Under the pieces are notes generated by a model. It was given only the letters and a program-made list of their open reading frames with translations, did no database searches and was not told where the DNA came from. From Ilex aquifolium (Eukaryota > Streptophyta > Magnoliopsida > Aquifoliales > Aquifoliaceae), in NCBI GenBank assembly GCA_951799425.1, contig OX637405.1, forward strand, positions 16,465,089-16,529,088: a stretch of DNA of 64,000 bases. The letters are read 5' to 3'. The stretch's first letter is position 1; each line of letters opens with the position of its first letter. Made by a program: the position numbers and the translations under genes. Shown in pieces: positions 45,130 to 55,930 of this stretch.

Positions 45130-46555
45130 GTACCTATGCATAAGACAAGTTAAGAAAAAGTGAGGACAACCTTTATCAACTAGTTTCACTATGTTCGGTG
45201 GGTGGTGGGTCAGGATGTACTACGTATAACAATTATATATTACAAGATGTGAGCCTATATATAATATATCCCTCATTACATGAATGAGTTTAGCTAATAT
45301 GTTGTAAAGGTCAGGCTACAATAGATTCATTGAAGATAAATAAATAATAATATAATATTAAATTATAGAATATAAGACATAATTTAGTGGATAGGACATA
45401 GGTTGGGGGTATTTTCATTTTATTCAAATATAGCTAAGACATACTTAAATGTGTTTTAGGATTAACTGGCGAACCATAAAAGAACAGTTTAAAGTGAGCT
45501 ATTGGAAATCTATAAGCGTGTTTGAGGTAAGTGACTTTCTATCTCTTCTAGTATTTTTCTATTACTATTATTGTAGTGTTTCATGCTAAATATCTTGATG
45601 CATGTTTTCAAAATAAATGCATGTGAATTGTTTTGTGTAATATTACGTTGTAATGATATTATTTTGTGATGAAACAAAACTGGACTTGGCATTTGAATAT
45701 TATGGTATATCATGCTTTATTTTGGGAGATTGATTTTTGTGTTGGCATTGGATTGGTCTTAGGGGATGTAAGTGTGTGTGGGTGTGTGGTGCCTATAGAG
45801 GGATGCAGGTGTGTGTGATCCTTACGAGGATGTAGGTGTGTGTGGTCCTTATAGGTACGTGGGTGTGTGAGGTCCCTACAGGGATGTAAATGTGTGTGGC
45901 CCCTAAGGGAATGCAGGTGTGTGTAGTCCCTATGGGTAGGCATGTAGGTGTGGTCCCTATGAGAATGTAGGTGTGCATGTGTGGTCCCTACGGGGATTCA
46001 GGTATGCGTGTGTGGTCCTTCCATGAATGCTAGGATGGGTGGGTGGTGCATGTGAGTTTGTTACTATTGATGCGCGAAATATTTTGATATATATGATTAT
46101 TCTTCACGTGGCCTATTGTGAATTTTCTTTAAATTATAGTTTATGCACATGTCTTGTCCAACTGGTAGAGATATTTTGTCACTTGCTGGGCTGTCAAGCT
46201 CATCCAAATCATAACATTTTTCAGATGCAGAGGAGTAACAATTGACAAGGATTCGGGGAGGAGAGTAAGTGGAACTAACTAGTTTTATATTTATTAAATG
46301 AATATGCTTTTATAGATTTTTCAAGAAGAAGCATACTTCGTATTGTTTTGCAATTTCTTTGGAAATGGAGAATATGTGAGCCTTGGTGGATTTACGCACT
46401 CAATCAGGTGTTATTTCAATTTGTTGCAAGTTTTATTTTCTATTACTCTTCTTGTCCAATTGAGACTCGTGCACATGATGTAGCCTTGCATGCCCTTGGT
46501 GTTCAGTTGACCAAGGGTTTGCGACGATTGTCGTGCACCTGAGCCCATACTTTGG
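45130..46555. other. LTR-like non-coding region with minisatellite
   Basis: Contains the GTGTGTGG minisatellite and, near 46170-46265, a stretch ('gggctgtcaagctcatcc' then 'cagatgcagagg') of the kind seen near the 3' end of some plant gypsy LTRs. No ends, primer site or coding frame could be assigned. Confidence 0.4.
45755..46022. repeat. Minisatellite, about 30-33-bp unit, eight to nine copies
   Basis: Units follow the pattern 'gatgtaggtgtgtgtggtcc' plus 'ctacaggg' with much variation. The minus strand gives a His/Thr-rich frame, a by-product of the repeat. Confidence 0.88.
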
Positions 46556-46557
46556 TT

Positions 46558-46588
<31 letters not shown>

Positions 46589-46589
46589 T
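46556..46589. repeat. T12-G22 homopolymer tract
   Basis: Twelve T at 46556-46567 are followed by 22 G at 46568-46589. Either a real tract or an assembly/sequencing artefact. Confidence 0.9.
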
Positions 46590-47414
46590 GACAGTCTAGC
46601 ATATGGTGGGATAAAAATAAATATGTGAAAAAAATCAATTGGAACATCCATTGATTATCAAGAAATACTTTTCTCCGCAAGCGGTTGTTTACACATTGGT
46701 AGATTTTCACCTTCCTGAGTTATACCTAACTTTATTAGTTTTTATCTAGACATTCTAGTTGATTGAATCCCTCCACAAATCCTTCATACATACCGATATG
46801 GGAAAATTAAATATACTATCAGGAATGTTTTTATAGGTGCGAGCCACCCATTCTAAAAGTCACCATTGGAGGAGTTGCTAAACTTCAGAGTGAACAAGAA
46901 AAGCTAAGAGCATGACCAATCCTTGTAATCAACTCTGCCCTACCTAGTTGGCTCATAAAGATAAGTCGGAGGATAAGATTATCCACCATTTGAAAATTAA
47001 AAGACCTCCTGGTCAGAGTAAACAATTGACGTCTGGTGCGAAAAAAGGGGGCTAATAACCCTCATCCCAGAGAAGTCTCAGCCTCCTTCAACAACTTATT
47101 TGAAATCTAAGAGACTCCCCCCCCAAAAAGGAGTCTAGATTGCCTAACAACGATGATCAGGGAAACAGACTCCTCATATGAAAGAAGTCTTATCTCATTG
47201 AAATAGATAAGGGAGCATAGAGTCCACTCCCCTATAACTACTAATTCAAACCAACTATAAAGGGGAGTCTAAGGGAAAAACCTAAGGTATGTAATTTCCT
47301 TTTCAACTTTCCAACAAATACTGACTTAAGCATTAGAGGGTCAACCCCTGGAGCCCCCCCTTTGGTCTTCAACTTCTTCAAGTCTGTCAGAATGTGAAAA
47401 CCTCTTCTAAGTGG
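46590..47414. other. Non-coding, no recognised feature
   Basis: No long frames, LTR ends or inverted repeats seen. Confidence 0.5.
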
Positions 47415-47644
47415 TGAGTACACAATTTTACATGATTTTATATCTTAAACCAATCAATTTAGCTTTGCTCATTAATTATATGTTTCATTTTAGTTGATTT
47501 TGTGCTTGATGAGGAAACCGTGTGTTTCCAACTAATCCAGTGTAAGAATGCTACTTTACACTCAATTTGATGTCATGGAAAGCTTTGGAAAGAAGTGGAC
47601 TTGAATGAGGGACATCATAGCAAAAAGACAGAAAAAGGCTAGTT

Positions 47645-47885
47645 GTACTGGTAGGACTTCTACTAGTTCATTAGGTTAAAGAAACAGGTTGTACCAGTTC
47701 ATTTTTCTTGCTTCCTACCAGTTCATCTCAAGCAGAAAGTTTTCTATCGGTTCATTGCAAGGAGAAAGTTTTCTACCAGTTCATCACAAGCAAAAAGTTT
47801 TCTACCAGTTCATCCTTTCTTCTACCGGTCTATCGCAGACAGAAAGTTTTCTACCGGTTCATCATTCTCAACTTGTGCCGGTACA
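47645..47885. repeat. Array of TACCAGTTCAT/TACCGGTTCAT motifs
   Basis: About eight units of (c)taccRgttcatc separated by 20-30 bases, many joined by 'agaaagttttctaccggttc'-like spacers. Confidence 0.85.
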
Positions 47886-48788
47886 AGCGGTAAAAGCAAT
47901 AAAAATGGGATTTTTATGAAAATTTTGATTGGCCAAATCTCGGAGATATTTTCAAGGAATGAGAGAGAGACAAAGAACGAAGGGGAGGATCTCTATCATC
48001 AATCGTTTCATCCTCTTAAAAATCGAAAACATTGGAGGATTGGGATACCTCTTCTTTAGCATTGGATTTGGATTGACTTCAGATATATATATATATATAT
48101 ATATCTTCCTTATTCTAAGATTTGGGGGAGCTTTTTTTTTTTTTAACATTTTTTCTAGGACCTCTTCTTCAGTGTTTTATTTAGGGTTTTTCTCCTAGGT
48201 TTATTTTTCTTCAATGTTTTTCGTTAGCAAATACACAGAGCATCTTTCTTCATTTTTGTTTTCTTGTTTAGTTTAAATACGAAGTACTTTCAATTTCTTA
48301 GATACAACGTATTGGTTTTAATTTTTCTTTCAATATTAGTTTCGTTTTCTTTTTAATTATCATGTCTTTTATAATTATTTTCAATTTTACATTTGACATG
48401 TGTGAGTAGTTTAATTCCGATATAATCAGAGAACGGATTCTCATTTGTGAATAGGTGATTTTGACCTAAATAGGCTTTTACCGTTTAGAGTTATTTTGTT
48501 GATTGAAATAATTTATTTTGAACACCTGGGTGATTTGTAAATATCTTTGCTTAAACGTAAACAATTGAATTTAGCACAGTTAATTCTTAGAATCTCTGCA
48601 ATCAACACGATACCAATTCTTTTATTAATTAGTTTTGTCATCAAAATACATATCTTTTAAAATTTGATTTTAGCTGAATATTCTTCGTCTAAGTGAGTTT
48701 GATTATGATCTTGAGTGAGTTATAAATTGGGTCAAAATTCTATTCACGGTGGGATGAAATCGGATGACCAGACGGTTTATTTTAATAT

Positions 48789-51154
48789 TGTGACGCCCCT
48801 AAAATCAGGGGTCATTTGTCAACTTGTTGATCACCCATGAACCTGCGGAAGTACCCGTGAATGCCGCATAACTCGACACCACATCGTAACATCCCCTTCA
48901 TCGGGATTGTAACCAACAAAGAGTTTGGACAGAGTATCCCTTGTACCGGGCACTCCCAAACGCATAACCTGTATATATTTCAATCACTTGACCATTCTAA
49001 GTTCGAATATACATCAATTTGTCCCGACGGTTGGCAAAGTTATTTTGAATTTATAAAAATTTTGGAGGAGCTATGGGTAGCTCGTGTACGTGCTACCAGT
49101 AGCTGAGCCCTCTGCCAACAAGCTACCAACGCAAATTTTTGGAAGAGCTACCGGTAGCACGTGTACGTGCTATCGGTAGCTGAACCCTCTGGAATCATGC
49201 TACAGGTAGCTCAAGACTTACTACCAATAGATGAGCCTAGTTTTCCCCCGATTCAATCATTTTTCAATTTCAACTCATCCAATCTCATACAACATTCACC
49301 AAAATTCATATAACATCAAATTATACTCAAAATATAGTCCACATGAATTTGTTTTACAATCCTTTATACAACGTTACATATTCAAAATCAATTACACAAT
49401 TGTTTTACAAAAATATAATCTAAAGCCACAACTCGACTTGCTTCATCAATGAGGGCCCAAGTGAGAGCAGTCCACCGGTGCTTGTCCCGCACTTGAAATG
49501 TTGTCCCCATAAAGGGTAAGCCACGCTCAATAGGGTATCTTCTAAAGAGACTACTCTCTAATCTAGATGCATATGAAATGCTCACATGCAATTCAACAAT
49601 CAAACATACATTAATCAAAGAACATACAACTTCAAGAATGAATGTCATAATGCATGTAATGAGGTGAGACTCACACATACAACGCAACTCGAGCCTTCAC
49701 CGGCTCCCAAAACATATGCAATGTCATGAGTATGAATCCGGGCATTCCAAGCCCCCACTATTGATGTTACACATCCAATGACCATTTATAAATCCCGAGT
49801 CTTTCTTGGGGTGGGTATTTATGAACTTCCACCAATGGGCACCCAACCAACACGACATCTATGGACTTCCACCAACGACTCCGCGTACGCCAACACACTT
49901 TATGGACTCAATACCAACAGAGTGCGTATTCAAATCATTGGGTCTTGCACCTGAGGGATAATCTAGCTCTTCTTGCTAACCCCGACCCTCCTATTTTCAA
50001 TGCAACCCATGCGACTCAGTCGAACATTGGTCTAACTTTTCCGAACCCACGTCTCATCCACAAAAAATGGTGTTTGATCAAAACATGCACACACCCACAC
50101 CCTTGTCACATGCTCACGAATGTGATACTTTTCGTGCATATGCAATGTAATGTACAATTGTAATTCCAATGTCGTTTTCATCATATCATGAGTGTAGCAA
50201 TCAACATAGGCATTTTATCAAACTCCTTCAAGGCATAAATATAAACACATAACATGCTCAATCAACACATTTCTCATGAAATTACCAAAACAAACAATTT
50301 CACCCAAAACCAAATTCATGCAAAATTGATTTTATACATTCTTATACCATTTCTCATACTCTAGTTACACTATGAGCATATTTAAACAAGAGATTGCATA
50401 TGTAATCAAGCTACCCATTTCATACGCAAACCCTAGGTTGAAAATAAACCTATCTAGGAGAAGAACTCTACATCTTGAAGCGTAATACGAGTGGTAGCAA
50501 CTCCCAAGAACCCAAATCAACTTCAAACCTTGATTTTCAAAAATTCCATCTTTGAGACTTCGGCGAAATCCCCGATTTTTGGTACTTAGATGTAGTTCTC
50601 CTCGCGTAGATCAACTTTAGTTCTTGGACTGAAGCGTTTCGATGAACGGTTGACCCTGGATCGTTGAGAGAAGCTTGAAACCCACTTGATTTTCCCTTGC
50701 TTCTTATCTCCCTCTCTCTATCCAAAAATGAAGGTAAGTGGGGAGAAAATCTGATTCTCCCCTATTTATACTCTCAAATACTTGGCTCTCATTAAGTCAC
50801 ACACCCCGTCTTTTCTTGATCCGATTTTGTTCCGAATCAATTAAATCTCGTTCCATTTTAAGTTCAATATATTTTATCTAAACTACCTTTAAATTATTTT
50901 TTGTATTTCACAATTAATACCCGATCGCGTTTATTTTAATCACACGACGCCCGATCACATCGTAAAACACAAAATTCGACTGTCTCAGAATTCAACGAAA
51001 TTGACTAGGTAACTAGATTCGCGAGAAGAACCCAACAGTGATGTCCGTTTCATCATTTGAGTTCTAAACAAATGTGGGTTTTCAACCCATACCGTAGCGA
51101 CTAATTACCATTTTGCCATTTTTCATAAAAAAATAAATTTTCCCGAGTTTTACA
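48789..51154 (-). repeat. Solo LTR, chromovirus (Tekay/Del-like), minus, TSD AATAT
   Basis: The plus strand runs TGTGACGCCCC to GAGTTTTACA, the reverse complement of the LTR ends at 14979, 30971 and 52019. AATAT flanks it at 48784-48788 and 51155-51159. It is 2,366 bp. The TATA box (minus) is at 50770-50763. Palindromes of GCTACCGGTAGC type lie at 49083-49230. Confidence 0.93.
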
Positions 51155-51345
51155 AATATTATTTCTTAGTTTTTGCCAATCCTCACCATCTTTGAAAACT
51201 AAAATATTTTTATTTTTGTTTACATTATATCACTCTTCGAATTTATCCTTGTTTCCTTGTGGAGACGATCTCGGTATTTTTTGAGTTACTATATGATAAA
51301 TTTTCTATGCTTGGGAAGCAGTTTCAGATTTACCACATTAGAGGA

Positions 51346-52018
51346 CAAGCATGAAGCCCTAAGGAGCCAGTTCTAGCCATAAAAAACATAACAAAAGCTT
51401 ATTGGAAAGCTGCCAAGGAGGAGGACATACTTCAATCTAGCTTGTGTAAAGGTTGGGGCAAATTTTGCACCAACAGATACTATGAATTACTTCTTGTTAA
51501 TATTGTATTAAATAAGTTGTAATTGATAGAATATTAAACTTGGTAAACTAAAAAGATAAAATCTTAAATCACGGAGTTGTGTAAAATCTATGCCATTTTC
51601 ATGCAAACGCTACAAGATCAACAATTCCATAAGATTGGGCTTTTGAAAATATCCCAATTAGGTGTGACAACACAAGTGCTATAAATCTTACAAAAACCCA
51701 ATCCAACACTCAATGACAAAGCACATTGAAATTATACATCATTTTATTAGGGATCATGTCTAAAGTGGGGATGTAAAGCTTGAATTTGTAAGAACCAAGG
51801 GCTAATTAACAGACATATTTACAAAACCATTAAGTGAGGATTGATTTTGCGAAATTAAAAGAGAGTTAGGAGTATTATATTCATGGTATGAGGGATTAGG
51901 AAGAAATTAAACAAATAAAAAGAGGAGAAAAATAGGGGAAATAGGATGCGAAACAGAGAAGTCATCCGGACTTCCAGAATTCCAGACAGCCCATCTGGAC
52001 TTCTAGAACCACCATTAA
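51346..52018. other. Non-coding, no recognised feature
   Basis: A decayed region; 'aaacttggtaaactaaaa'-like AT-rich sequence with no clear element ends. The phrase 'gctataaatcttac' to 'attaacagacatatttacaaaa' near 51680-51825 faintly recalls the 3' end of a Copia element, but I cannot support it. Confidence 0.4.
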
Positions 52019-54436
52019 TGTAAAACCCAAGTAAATTTGAATTTTTGTGAAAAATGGCAAAACGGTTAATTGCCACTATGGTACGGGTTCAAAACTTGAA
52101 TTTTTCTAGAACTCAGATGATGAAACGGACCTCATAGTTGGATTCGTCTCGTTAAATCTAGTTACCCTGTCAATTTTCGTCGAATTTCCAAATAGTCAAA
52201 TTTTTCGCGTTTTACGAAGCGATCGGGTGATCTCATAAACGAATTCGGGAATAAAATTTTAAAAATTGGATAATAATTTAAAGCAAGTTGAAAAAAAAAT
52301 ATTTTGATTTTGAACCGGGACGAAATTTAATCGATTCGGGTCAAAACCGGACCTGGGAAAGGAGAACGTGTGGCAAAATGTGGACCAAGCATTTAAAGGG
52401 TATAAATAGGGGAGAAAATCAGATTTTCTCCCCATTCTCTCCACTGGGTTACGTTGGAGAGAGGAAGAGAGGGAAAAAGGAGAGTTCAAGACTTCTCTCT
52501 ACGATATACGGAGTTCCGTCGGTCGGAATCATTCGGACCAAGTACTAAAGTAGATCTACGCAACGAGGGCTATGCCTACTACCTATGTACCAAAAAGAAT
52601 GGATTTCACCAAAGTTTTCGAGACGAGATTTTGGGAAATCATGGGTTTGGATTTGGGTTGTATTCTTGAAGGTTCTACCATTGATTTTACGCTTCAAGAG
52701 GTAGGGTTTTCATCCTAACTAGGTTTATTTCTAACCTAGGGTTGTGATATGAAATGGGTAGGTTGTTAGATATCTTAACACTTGTCTATAGTTATAAAAT
52801 TAATGAAATGGGTATTGAAATTGAGTGAAATCAATTCTAACTTGAATTGGTATGTGAAAATTGCTAGTTTGTAATTTCTTTGGAAATGGTGTTATGTGGG
52901 CATACTATGTGTTTATATTGTGCCTATGTGAAATTAAGTGTGTTATGGCATAGTAACATGTTTGGGAAATTTTTGTTGGGTGAAAATGTTGATATATGCT
53001 TGATGATGTATTGGCATTGTAATGATTTATGAAAATTATATGCCTTGGATATAATTGGCCATGGAATGGTTGAAATAGTTCGTATGTCATTCATTACATA
53101 TGGATATGATATTGATATTGTAATTGTTCATTACATTGCATACGCACGGAGGCATCACATTCGTGGGCATTAGACATGAGTGTGGGTGCGTGTGCATGTT
53201 TTTGAATCAAACATCACTCTTGGTGGTTGATAAGTGGGCTTAGTACAGTCGGACCAAGGTCCGACAGAGTCGCACGGTTGCATGAAAAACTTGTGTCGGG
53301 CATAACAAGAAGGGCTAGATACTCCATCGGGTGCAAGACCCGGTTACTGGTTTATACACTTTTGTCGGTGCAAGTCCAAAAAAGTGTAACGGTGTACAGA
53401 ACCGGCGGTGAGATTCCAAAATCCGAATACCTAACAACGGACACATGGTTTATTTTTAAAAGGCCATTGGATGTGAAATATCAATGGCAAGGGCTTGGAA
53501 TGCCCGGTTTTATACTCATGACATTGCATGTGTGAGGGAGCCGGTAAAGGCTCGGGTTGAGTTGCATGAGTGAGCCTCATTTCATTTCATGGCATAACAT
53601 GGTAATTCCTATCATTGAATTGCACATCCTTGATTAGAAAGTTTGTTGCTTGTGAAATTGTGCATGTGAACATTTCACATGCATCTAGGTTGGAGAGTAG
53701 CCTCTTTAGGAGATAACCTATTGAGCGTGGCTCACCCTTTATGGAAAAACAATTCAAGTGTGGGATTTACACCGGTGGACGGTTCACATTCGGGGCCTCC
53801 TTGTTGAAGAAAAGCCGAAATGTGACTTTTAAACTATGTTTTTGTAAAACTAAGATGTAATTTAGTTTTTGGGCATGTAATATTGGAAATAATTGTAATG
53901 TGAACTTATATGAACTGTATTTTGCTTAAACTTAATGTTATATGAGTTTGGTATGAGATTGTATAAGTTTGGAATGGATTGAAATTGAAAAAGGAAGGAA
54001 TCGTAGGAAAATTGGTAAAACCTACCGGTAGAACGTCGAGTACTTCTACCGGTAGAAATTTTCCAGTGGGCAAAACTTACTGGTAGAACGATGATAAACC
54101 TACCGATACGTTTTCCAAAAATCTTAATTTTTAAGAATGCTTTGCCATGCTTTCGGGTTTTGTGTCCTTTTATTCCAATGATGTAAATGGGCAATAATGG
54201 GGTATAAATTGTGATATATTGGATCTCGGATGGGTCATGTGGTTGAATGGTATACAGGTTGTGCGCTTGGGAGAGCTCGGTACAGGGGAAACTCTGCCCA
54301 AACTCTGTATTTTTGTGATCCCAGTAAAGGGGATGTTGTGCCATGGTGTCAGATTATGCGGCATTCACAGGTACTTCCGCGAGTTGACGGCTAGTCAACG
54401 GGTTGACAAAGGACCCCCGGTTTTAGGGGCGTCACA
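52019..54436 (+). repeat. 5' LTR of the Tekay/Del-like element
   Basis: It starts TGTAAAACCCAAG and ends AGGGGCGTCACA; 2,418 bp, clearly related to the three solo LTRs. It has short CTACCGGTAGAA palindromes at 54020-54112. Confidence 0.92.
52401..52408 (+). promoter_or_regulatory. LTR TATA box
   Basis: TATAAATA lies 382 bases from the LTR start. Equivalent boxes stand at 15368, 31359 and 50770 (minus), 384-389 bases from their LTR starts, so the position is conserved in all four copies and marks the retroelement promoter. Confidence 0.75.
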
Positions 54437-54439
54437 GCT

Positions 54440-54451
54440 TGATATCAAAGC
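54440..54451 (+). other. Primer-binding site, methionine-tRNA type, mutated
   Basis: TGATATCAAAGC lies three bases after the LTR; the usual sequence is TGGTATCAGAGC. Both differences are G-to-A. Confidence 0.8.
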
Positions 54452-54560
54452 TTAGGTATACGATTTACCTAATGCTTGAGAGGCATGAGTTTAGACCATT
54501 GCATTCATTGTGCATTACATGTTATGTGCTTTAAATGCCACATGTTATGTGTTATATGTT

Positions 54561-54640
54561 ATGTGAATTATATGCATGGTGAAAGGTATATAGAAAAGAG
54601 ATGTGAATTATATGCATGGTGAAAGGTATATAGAAAAGAG
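54561..54640. repeat. Exact 40-bp tandem duplication
   Basis: 54561-54600 and 54601-54640 are identical over 40 bases (start atgtgaattatatgc, end tagaaaagag), in the leader of the chromovirus. Confidence 0.95.
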
Positions 54641-54830
54641 ACACTAGGGTTAGAGAACATAACTTTAGGGGTTGTAAAACAAAGGAATGGGACGGTTCAG
54701 GGTGTAGATGCCTACTAGTGGATTGCACATGCTCTACTAGTGAAACAAGGAGAGAAATCTCAAAGTTTGAACTTGATCCCTTTCTTGGGGTACTAAGTTA
54801 GTGTTCTATTGCTATTTGACATGTGTGTAG

Positions 54831-55930
54831 ATGGCAAATAGAGGAAGAGGACGCGACCGAGACGGTGGGCGGAACAACAACCAACCACCACCGGCCTTTG
54901 ACTAACAAGCCTTTATGGAGGCTATTGGCATGATGGCGGCTACCTTTGCACAGACTAGAGCCAATGTGGGCCAAGGAGGCTCAAGTAACTTCCAAAAGTT
55001 AAAGGCACACAAGCCTCCGACTTTTATGGGAGGGGCGGATCTGATGGTGGCCGACCATTGGTTCTAGCAAGTGAAGAAGATCTTAGAGGCTATGGAGATC
55101 ACTTCCGATGACACTAAGGTCAGGCTAGCTGCATTCCAGCTAGAAGGAAAAACCCATATGTGATGGGATTGGGCAAAGGCCTTGAAGAACTTAGAGGCGA
55201 TGACATGGGGAGAGTTCCCGGAGCTCTTCATAGGTAAGTACTTCCCATCGGCTGTTCGACATGTGAAAGCTTGGGAGTTCTTGGATTTGAAGCAAGGGAC
55301 TATGACGGTGATGGAGTACGTGGCTAAGTTCATTGAGTTACCCCGTTTTGCCGATGATTACGTGGCCACAGACATGACTAAAGTAAGGAGGTTCGATGAT
55401 GGTTTGAAATTGTCCATTCGGGGGAAGATTGTGGGCCATCGCATACAAGATTTGGACTCGATGGTCGAGACATCTATGGACATTGAGAGAAAGGTAGACG
55501 ACGCAAGGAACATCCGAGAGTCGGGTGCTAAGGACAAGAAGAAGGAGGGCCGCAGCTATCAAGGCCAAGGCCAAGGTCAATCCTCCCAAGGTGGGAGAAA
55601 TCAAAGGCCTTCCTACCAGGCAAGCCAAAATACATGTTTCATTTGCCATCAACTGGGTCACATGAAGCGGGATTGTCCTCAGAGGCAGAGATCCCAAAGC
55701 TATGAGGCATCTCAGTTCCAGTCATCGATGGGGCATACACAGACGTATTTCATTCCTCCCTACCCCACCATGGGTCAGGAAAACCAGTATCAGTTCTAGG
55801 GCGCTACATAGGCCCCTACTACGTCACGAGCGGGGACTTCGTAATCAGGCCAAGGACAGGGCTCACAGGCCGAGACTTCGGGGACCCAGGGGCGAGTCTA
55901 CGCCTTCACACCTCAGACTGAGTTAGTGGA
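54831..55930 (+). pseudogene. Tekay/Del-like gag pseudogene
   Basis: A single frame from ATG 54831 covers a gag: basic N-terminus (MANRGRGRDRD), capsid domain with KPPTFMGGAD and FPSAVRHVKAWEF, and a CCHC zinc knuckle CFICHQLGHMKRDC near 55640-55680, then TQGRVYAFTPQTE, the usual lead-in to protease. Five in-frame stops interrupt it: TAA 54903, TAG 55065, TGA 55161, TAG 55797 and TAG 55809. It is cut by the Athila insertion at 55930. Non-functional. Confidence 0.88.

Larger units (their letters stand above)
47415..51345 (+). repeat. Athila-type LTR interrupted by a chromovirus solo LTR
   Basis: It probably starts TGAGTACACAATTTTACATG at 47415. It carries an array of 'ctaccagttcatc' motifs (47645-47885), then 'gtgtgagtagtttaattccg' near 48400 shared with the LTR at 6449-7760. 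After the insertion (48789-51154) it continues with 'ccttgtggagacgatctcgg' near 51253, the block found near the 3' end of all Athila-type LTRs here. The 3' end is not sharply defined; no internal region follows. Confidence 0.6.
52019..55930 (+). mobile_element. Tekay/Del-like chromovirus, 5' part, interrupted by Athila element
   Basis: The order is 5' LTR 52019-54436, methionine-tRNA-type primer site 54440-54451, leader, and gag from 54831. At 55930 the coding sequence stops abruptly where the Athila LTR begins (TGATTAACCC). The rest of gag-pol must lie beyond the window, behind the inserted element. Confidence 0.88.

Noticed and set aside
45710..45978. His/Thr-rich minus-strand frames with repeated HLHP motifs
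   Set aside because: They are translations of the GTGTGTGG minisatellite; copies vary and have no start or splice context.
47645..47885. Possible CRISPR-like array of spaced short repeats
   Set aside because: Repeats are only 10-13 bases and degenerate, spacers are similar to each other, and the context is a plant LTR; no cas genes.
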